DNA of 64,000 nt, from the NCBI GenBank assembly GCA_019973155.2, contig BPQB01000003.1, forward strand, positions 682,001 to 746,000. The letters run 5' to 3'. Every line of letters starts with the position of its first letter. Within the stretch, counting starts at the first letter, position 1. Of this stretch, positions 58,020 through 64,000 are shown one piece after another. Under the pieces are notes generated by a model that was not told where the DNA came from, did no database searches, and was given only the letters and a program-made list of their open reading frames with translations. Source of the DNA: Phanerochaete sordida (lineage: Eukaryota; Basidiomycota; Agaricomycetes; Polyporales; Phanerochaetaceae). Both the position numbers and the translations under genes were made by a program.

Positions 58020-58684
58020 TGTGGATGGACTTCGTTGAGAAGGGGGTGTGTTTACCGAGTGAGTGGTTCGAGTCAGAGGTTTCTGAGGCCCCCGACACCA
58101 AGCCAGCGAGGGCTATATACCCTCCCGGGCGTCTGTGCGTCTTCGACGACCGGGACGCGAAGTGGACGCGAAGGCGGCGGGACGTGACAGGAGTTGCCGT
58201 TTCGGGCTGTCACCCTTCCGCATTGGGGTGGCAGCGGCGCGCGGGGTGACGTCAGGCGGGGCGGCTGCAGCGGGACGACGTAGACAGGCGGGAGCGCGTC
58301 ATGGCACACCACCCCAGCGGCTCTGGCAAGAATTGTCATTGGCGCATAGCGCGATCATATCAGAGGGAGGAAACGAAACACACTACGCCGGCGGCCCTAC
58401 GAACGTGGCGGCAAGAATAAATAAATGCGAAGGAGACCGGACTTGTGTGCGGACGAGAGCATGAACGTGGTAGTAAATGTGCAGCGAAGCCCGAGCAGTG
58501 CGAATTAGAAAGTGATACCATGCGACCATTAGCAGGGAAGAGGCGAAGCAAGATAAGGCGGGAGCGGAACGAAGCCCAAACGACAGACAGCCACAGCAAC
58601 ATACAAACCAGAACGAAGTACTTATATCGTGACAACCAAGACCGATTCCTTTTTTCCTTTCCTTTCGATTTGATTTGCGTCGTC
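58020..58684. other. Intergenic, con-6 promoter and 3' flank of orphan gene
   Basis: 665 bp. Contains the con-6 TATA, an AATAAATAAA at about 58415 and a T-rich tract at about 58648. No other gene supported. Confidence 0.55.
58113..58119 (-). promoter_or_regulatory. Putative TATA box of con-6
   Basis: TATATAG on the minus strand about 94 bp upstream of the con-6 ATG, in an otherwise GC-rich promoter. Suits a gene with strong, regulated expression. Inference only. Confidence 0.45.
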
Positions 58685-60947
58685 TCAGGACCGCAGCTTG
58701 CGCAGCTGGTCGATGACCTCGGACAGGTCGCGCTCCTCGACGTCCTCGTCGTCGTTCATGCCCATGAAGCGCCGCCGGCGCGCCTCCGCGACCATGACCG
58801 ACGTCTGGTGGCTGAGCCCGCCGGACAGCGACCGCTCGCGCTGGCCCTCGTACGCCAGCGACGTCTTCCGCGACGAGATGCTCGGCAGGCGCTCGACCGC
58901 CTCCGCGAGCGCGTTCACCTCGACGCCGAAGAACTTGGAGAGCTTCGCCGCGCGGCGTCGCCGTGTCTGGAACTCGGAGGGTGCCGGTGACGACGGCGGG
59001 GCCGTCGCAGGGCGCATCGCGGGCGGCGCGGCGAGGTCGGAGAAGGGTGGAGGTGTCCGCGGTGGGATCACACCCGACGACTGGGGTGCAAATGCGTTGC
59101 GGTTGAAGTGGATGGGGCTGCCAGACGTGTGCGGTTCGGGACTTGTCCGGGGACGTACACCTTTGCGCGGTGACACCGGCGTAGGACTGAGGATCGGGAC
59201 AGTCAGGCTCTTGGCCTGGTACGTGATGTCTTCCGACTCCCGGGGCGCAGACCCAGAGCGACGCGACGGCTCAGCCGCATTGTCGTCCTCCGCTAGGACC
59301 AGCCCTGATATTTCGGAGGACGTCGTGATGACAGAGATAAACGAGTCGCGGAGCTTCGACTTGCCCGTCGCCGACAGCATGGGCGACAGGGACGTCGTTG
59401 AGATCGATATGATCGTAGCCAAGGAGTCGCGCTCATATCGATGGCCATCCGCACTAGCATGCCCAGCGCTGTCGCCCTCTTCAGGGAGCCCAGAGGCGAA
59501 GTTCGTGATCTGGAACAACGCGGTCGGAGGATTGTCGCCGAAGAGCTGCAGATCAAAGATAGGCGGGAGGAAGCAAGGAGTAACACAGTCAATCAGACAT
59601 GAGACGTAGGAGTGATAGAATCACGCGTACCTGCGCCATCTTCCTGGCACGTCTGACGTTCAGCACACGCTGCTTCTCGCTCACTGACATCGGCCGCGAC
59701 AGATCCAGCTCGAGCTCTGTCTCGTCCTTTGCCGCTGCCGCGTTCTCCGCGTCCTCGCGTTCCTTCGGCCGCCTGGTCCAAAGCGATCTGCTACGCTTCA
59801 GACGACGCCCGCTAGGCTTGGAAGGCTGTAGAGGCTCCAGAGGGGAGGTGGGAGCACTGTTGGGTGGAGATATGATCCGCGACACTGGCCTGATGTCGAG
59901 ACTAGCCGGCCGGCGGCGCGACGGTCTCCGACGGAGCGACGACGAGCGTCGCGGGAGCTGCTCCGAGCTCAGCACCTTTGTCGGCAACGGGTAGAGCGCC
60001 GGCGGGCTCGCGGGCTGCGGCGGCGGCGACGTGGCGCGGCTGAACACCTCGGACGGGACGTTCTGTCCAAAGTGCCGCGAGAGCTTCGCGGCGCGCGTCC
60101 GCTGGACGCGCTCCACGTTCTGGTCCGCGAGGAGCACCGAGGACGCGGTCGAGTCTCGCCGCTTGAGACCGAGCGCATCGCCGGCTGCAGGCGGCGACGC
60201 AGCTGAGGACACGCCGCACTCGGAGACGTCGTGCGCCGAGCCGAGGCTCTCCGGGCGCGCGAACGTGATGGGCGACGACGGCGTGCCGAGCGTGTCGTCC
60301 GACGGGCAGCGCCGCGGGACGTGCAGCGACGGGCGCAGCGTGTTGAACGACTTGGCGCGGTGCACGTCGTACGTCTCGAGGAGACTCGCGCCTGCGTTCT
60401 GCCCAAACGTCAAGCTGCGCCGGAAAGCCTTCTTCGCCGCTTCCGAGTAGAGCTTCGGCGAACCTGGTGCCTCAGGTTCCTCGTTGATGGACGGCGGCGG
60501 CAGGAGCTCCTCCTCGACTGCGGCCGACACCGGCACCTCGCCCAGGACTCTGCTCAGCTTGCGCACCTTCTTCATCAGCTTCATTTTCTCCTGTTCCGAG
60601 AGCTCGTTCGTCGTGGGCGGCACCGGCACGCCCGCGTCTATCGCTGGCCAGCGCACCGCGGTGGATATCAGCGGACTGTACGGCGACGACAGCTGCGAGT
60701 CGACCGCAGACACGATGGACGGCGCGTAGTCCTCGATGGTCTCGGCCGTCGAGAACAGGGTGGACGTGGCGGGGAGGTTGCTGCTGCTGGGAGAGGTGGC
60801 CTTGATGGGCGACTTCTTGCGCGAGCCAAAGCCCTGCGCGTCGAAAGACACGCGCGAAAACGGTGGTGACGCGAGGGAGAGGATGGTGTGAGACAGCCGG
60901 TGGAGGCTGCCTCTCTTGTGTGCGTTGGGCGTACCGGACGCCGCCAT
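58685..60947 (-). CDS. Orphan protein with repeated AxKLxxxFG motif (725 aa)
   Basis: Not recognised. Exons (- strand): 60947-59631 and 59545-58685, phase 0. The protein is mostly disordered and Ser/Pro/Arg-rich, but it carries four related short motifs. These are KVRKLSRVLGEVP (about 60570), RTRAAKLSRHFGQNVP (about 60090), VRRARKMAQLFGDNPP (exactly across the exon junction 59631/59545) and RRRAAKLSKFFGVEVN (about 58950). The consensus is roughly R-A-x-K-L-x-x-x-F/L-G-x-x-x-P, flanked by Arg. The N-terminus has SLHRLSHTILSLASPPFSR. The C-terminus ends in a helical block MVAEARRRRFMGMNDDEDVE, then ERDLSEVIDQLRKLRS. The motif spacing suggests a multivalent adaptor binding one partner repeatedly. 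Next to, and on the same strand as, the Arf-GEF gene. Confidence 0.72.
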
Positions 60948-61541
60948 AGCTTGAACCTAGTCGAACACGTCTGGAATAGATGCCTGTGGGGAGAAACTGA
61001 TGAGGTCGGTAAGGAGAGAGATGTGCTGAGATGAGGTGGGAGTGAAACGGCTGCTCGGCGGGAGATAGGACGGCGAGCGGAGGGCCAGGCGGGAGGGCGG
61101 GCGGTCGAGAGGAAAGGAGGGGCGGGGGCCGTGGTGGCGGTCGAGAGCAAGGCGGGGAAAATAGCGAGGTCGGCCATGTTTTGTTGGCTGGCGGTCGCGG
61201 TGGTTGAACGTTTGTGGACGGAGCCGACGCCCTCCTGGCCGCCTAGCGACGCCACCGCCCCTTCAATTGATCGAGCGCTCGCTTAGCCGGCTGCCGGTTC
61301 CTGGCTCATTCCCCGGTCGAGGCTCGCCATCCCCTCCCGCGAGCAGTGCGACTACGAATGGCTACTAATATACTGTAAAGATGCTATGCGTACAAGTTGC
61401 GTCTTCCAACCAATCTACCGTGGGCTATAATCAGAATAAGGATAAAAAATGCTCAAAAGAACGGCGACAGCAACGACAACGATGGGGTGGACGCGAATGC
61501 AAGCGACGAACAGACACTGCGCGGGCCAAACGAAGGAAGGA
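60948..61541. other. Intergenic, promoter of the orphan gene
   Basis: 594 bp between two minus-strand genes; nearest the start it is purine-rich on the plus strand (pyrimidine-rich leader on the minus). No gene supported. Confidence 0.55.
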
Positions 61542-64000
61542 TTAGATGTCTAACATGGTAACATTGTCTACTGTCGAATTCGTCCGTGTAAACGGCGAGA
61601 GGGTTGAACTTGCAGAATGGTATGCGCGGCTCGGCGTCGTCGCCGTCGACCCACTGTCGTCCGACGGCATCTGTGTCTGGTTCCGCGCGTGCTTCCCGAA
61701 AAGCACCGACATTCGCAGATCAGATGGCAGGCGCACTAGCGACACTCGCTTCGCAGCACGGGTCTTGTTCCACTCCTCCGCCTGTTCCTCGAACGTCTCA
61801 GCTGCGGTGAAGAACTTCTCGTGGCTCGCCCGCGAGGGGTCCTCGGCGTCGAGGGTGGTCGTGCTGTTGTCCAGCGAGCTCTGAGCGCTGAGCGGCGGCG
61901 GCAAAGGAGACTCAGGGTAGGGTGATGATGATCCGTCGGAGACAGTCGCAGAAGCTGGAGAGTCAATCGTGGCGACGACCGATAGCCGCCGCTTGTCCTC
62001 GGGACCGACGTAGAGCGGGAAGTCGAGGGCTGAGTGGAACGACTCTGCCGCAGACTGGGGCCGTGTACCGGGTGAGACGTCTTCTTGTGCGTATTCGCGA
62101 CCAGAGGGCGATGCCTTGTCGTCGATATACATCGACAACGCCATCCGGGGCAAGCTGTGCTTGCGCTCCAGCTCGAGTTTCGCCGCGCGCATCGCTATGT
62201 TCTTCGTCCGCTCCCAGTCGCGCTCCTCGGCCTCAAGGTCCTTGGTAAGCACGTCTCGGTGACAGCTCAGCTTTTCGAGCTCCAGACGAATCTGCATGAT
62301 CCGCTTGCCGGCGTTCTGCACCGCGAGCTGGAGGCGGTCCCGCGTAGCCCGCTGAAACGGCGTGAGGATGGCCATGTTCTTGACGAAACGCATATCGGCT
62401 TCGAGCTGTGATCGCTGGACAGCCAGCTTGCTCTCCAAGTCATGAACTTTGGCCTGGATGATGCGCGTGCGCGTTGACAAGCGCCCTTCGTCAACCGACT
62501 TCGGGGAGATAGGGGAGTGAATGGAGGATTCGAGACTGTACGCACGGGGCCGCCGGCTAGAAAGGATGCTCAATGTATCCGGCCCCTGCCAGCTTCCGGA
62601 CGCAAGCTCAGCCTTGACCTGGTCGAAAGTCGCCTTGAACAGTCTCGATGGATTCTCCATGGGAGGCGTGATGGGCTCCTCGCTAGTGGTATCGCTAGGG
62701 GAGCGTGTGTGCTCCGCCCACACATCCTGCGACTCCGCTGTCGGGGACGTGCGACCATCCCAGGTCTTGATGCGAGGAGCTGGCGCTGGCCGGACACGAT
62801 GTTGGATGTCCCTTAAGTGAGACGCAGCAGCGGCTTGTCCGGTGAGCTCGATATCCTTGCCAGACATTCCCAAAGAGCGCATTCGGACGCCTGCAGTCTT
62901 GAATGCGGCCGCATAGTTCACGTAAGAGATCCACTCGTTCATATCCTGCTCATCCTTGGCTTGCAGAAGGCAATGACGGCCGTCCGGTATGACCAGTCGG
63001 AAGGTATTAGCGGACTGAATGTCTGATCAGCTTTCGTTACGATTCCAGACCAAGCAATCTGCTCACGTTGGTATAGGACCGATCATAAACAGCGACGACG
63101 TCTCTAAGCGGTACCGTCTCGTCTGGCCTAGGTAGCAACGGATGATGTCCGATTCCACCTGCCCCGTCGACGACATGCGACTGTGTCCGCACCATGGTTG
63201 CCCAGTTGGGATCACGAGAGAAGAGCAGCTGCGACCCGGTCAACAGGACACTCCACTCCCTCCATTTGCGACCGTTGGCTTTCCGACCACCTTCTAGAAC
63301 CTCGTCCTTCCGGTGCAGTTGTCCTACCTTCGTCACCTTCAGCGTAATGCCGTCATGACTAGAAGGGAACGTGGGTGCAGACATCATAGCCACCGTGCTA
63401 GGCCCGCCGCCGACGTTAAGGCCGAACCACGGAGAGGCCATATAGCGGTTCTCAGAAGCAATCTCCACGATGTTCGCTGTGGAGAACGCGCGGAGAAGCT
63501 TGTCTTCGTCCCATGGGCCACCTGTACCCTGATGGGCATATGGGCTGGTGAGGGGTATATAGGACCGAATGTCGACGCGAAGGTCGTCCAGCAAGTTCTA
63601 GAGTAGCAGTTTAGCCTCTCAACAAGGCCGCGTCGAATGCAAGAAGCGTACCCGAGTAATGAGATAATAAGGGTCAACCTTGTTATTCTTGCCTAGCAGT
63701 GTAGATCCACTAGCGTTGAGGCTGCCTGGTGAAGACGTGTTAAGGGTGGACAAGCGCTTGACCGTTGGCCCTTCGGGTAGCAATCCGCGTTGTCCGGTAA
63801 CATCCAAAGGATCCTCGATGAAGATGAAAGGTGCGAACACAATGTTGTCGTAGAAACACTAGAAGCGGCGCATTTGAGCTTCAGCAGGGCAATCAGACAA
63901 CGCGGGTTCTTACGTCTAGGACCTCAGGGGCGACACCAGGTAAACGAGTGTTCTTAATATAGTCAGCCTTCGTCATCTTGCGCTTGTTGGATTTGTTGAA
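61542..64000 (-). CDS. Arf guanine-nucleotide exchange factor, Sec7 + PH (C-terminal 765 aa; N-terminus off window)
   Basis: Activator of Arf GTPases in membrane traffic (Sec7-PH group, Syt1/Yel1-like). Exons (- strand): >64000-63914, 63858-63652, 63597-63067, 63014-61542. The visible N-terminal end is the last part of a Sec7 domain: KMTKADYIKNTRLPGVAPEV, LDCFYDNIVFAPFIFIEDP. A loop follows with PYYLITRNLLDDLRVDIRSY. The PH domain comes next: GITLKVTKVGQLHRKDEVLE, WREWSVLLTGSQLLFSRDPN, then after an intron TFRLVIPDGRHCLLQAKDEQ and DMNEWISYVNYAAAF (typical PH C-terminal helix). The rest has a coiled coil (RIIQAKVHDLESKLAVQRSQ, LQLAVQNAGKRIMQIRLELE, KLSCHRDVLTKDLEAEERDW) and a Ser/Thr-rich tail with NKTRAAKRVSLVRLPS. 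The catalytic Glu-finger part of Sec7 lies outside the window. Confidence 0.88.

Overview
The window is nuclear DNA from a filamentous basidiomycete, most likely an Agaricomycete of wood-rot type. The evidence is about 33 spliced genes on both strands, introns of about 45-65 bp with GT...AG ends and CTNAC-like branch points, short intergenic gaps (about 130-800 bp), and a lignocellulose/polysaccharide enzyme set (GH131, alginate-lyase family). I assembled all gene models by hand from reading frame, intron phase and splice signals. Exon lists are given in each entry. Unless noted, every exon join keeps the frame.

Layout. 1-574 (-): 5' part of a secreted GH131 glucanase. 1130-4322: two orphan genes, one Ser-rich and one coiled-coil. 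4606-8262: CDK11/PITSLRE kinase, convergent with a Rap1-type telomere protein (BRCT-BRCT-Myb). 8494-12380 (-): two unrelated FAD-linked (PCMH-fold) oxidoreductases in tandem, a berberine-bridge-like enzyme and a mitochondrial D-2-hydroxyglutarate/D-lactate dehydrogenase. 12552-15180: WD40 orphan. 15326-18300 (-): SWI1/ARID subunit of SWI/SNF. 18514-19135: DUF1764 protein, followed by about 1 kb of non-coding DNA holding a diverged duplication. 20173-22163: alpha-arrestin. 22387-23414 (-): Rab5/Vps21. 23657-26002 (-): secreted alginate-lyase-family protein. 26630-28317: TFIIIA. 28592-32946 (-): very large CNH + GYF protein. 33402-34613 (-): cyclin H. 35101-36496: GPI-anchored secreted protein. 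36955-38197: IES2 of INO80. 38464-39117 (-): AK6/Fap7. 39915-42046: 7-TM receptor-like protein. 42215-43181: Pol III subunit RPC5. 43388-46346: 825-aa orphan. 46534-50266: multi-LIM protein. 50464-51258 (-): GAR transformylase. 51802-54259: second 7-TM protein. 54584-55451: J-domain protein. 56245-57398: orphan. 57621-58019 (-): Con-6. 58685-60947 (-): orphan with a repeated AxKLxxxFG motif. 61542->64000 (-): Sec7-PH Arf-GEF, running off the window.

Most of the window is housekeeping and nuclear: transcription and chromatin (CDK11, Rap1, SWI1, IES2, cyclin H), Pol III (TFIIIA, RPC5), vesicle traffic (Rab5, Arf-GEF, arrestin), and ribosome/purine metabolism (AK6, GART). It is not a biosynthetic cluster, and I see no transposon, CRISPR, rRNA or tRNA gene. 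The most promising undescribed material is two orphan seven-helix membrane proteins, the CNH-GYF fusion, the LIM protein with about 13 short TG repeats, the FG-motif repeat protein beside the Arf-GEF, and unusual gene structure (GC-AG introns, start codons isolated on micro-exons, one exon join I could not close).
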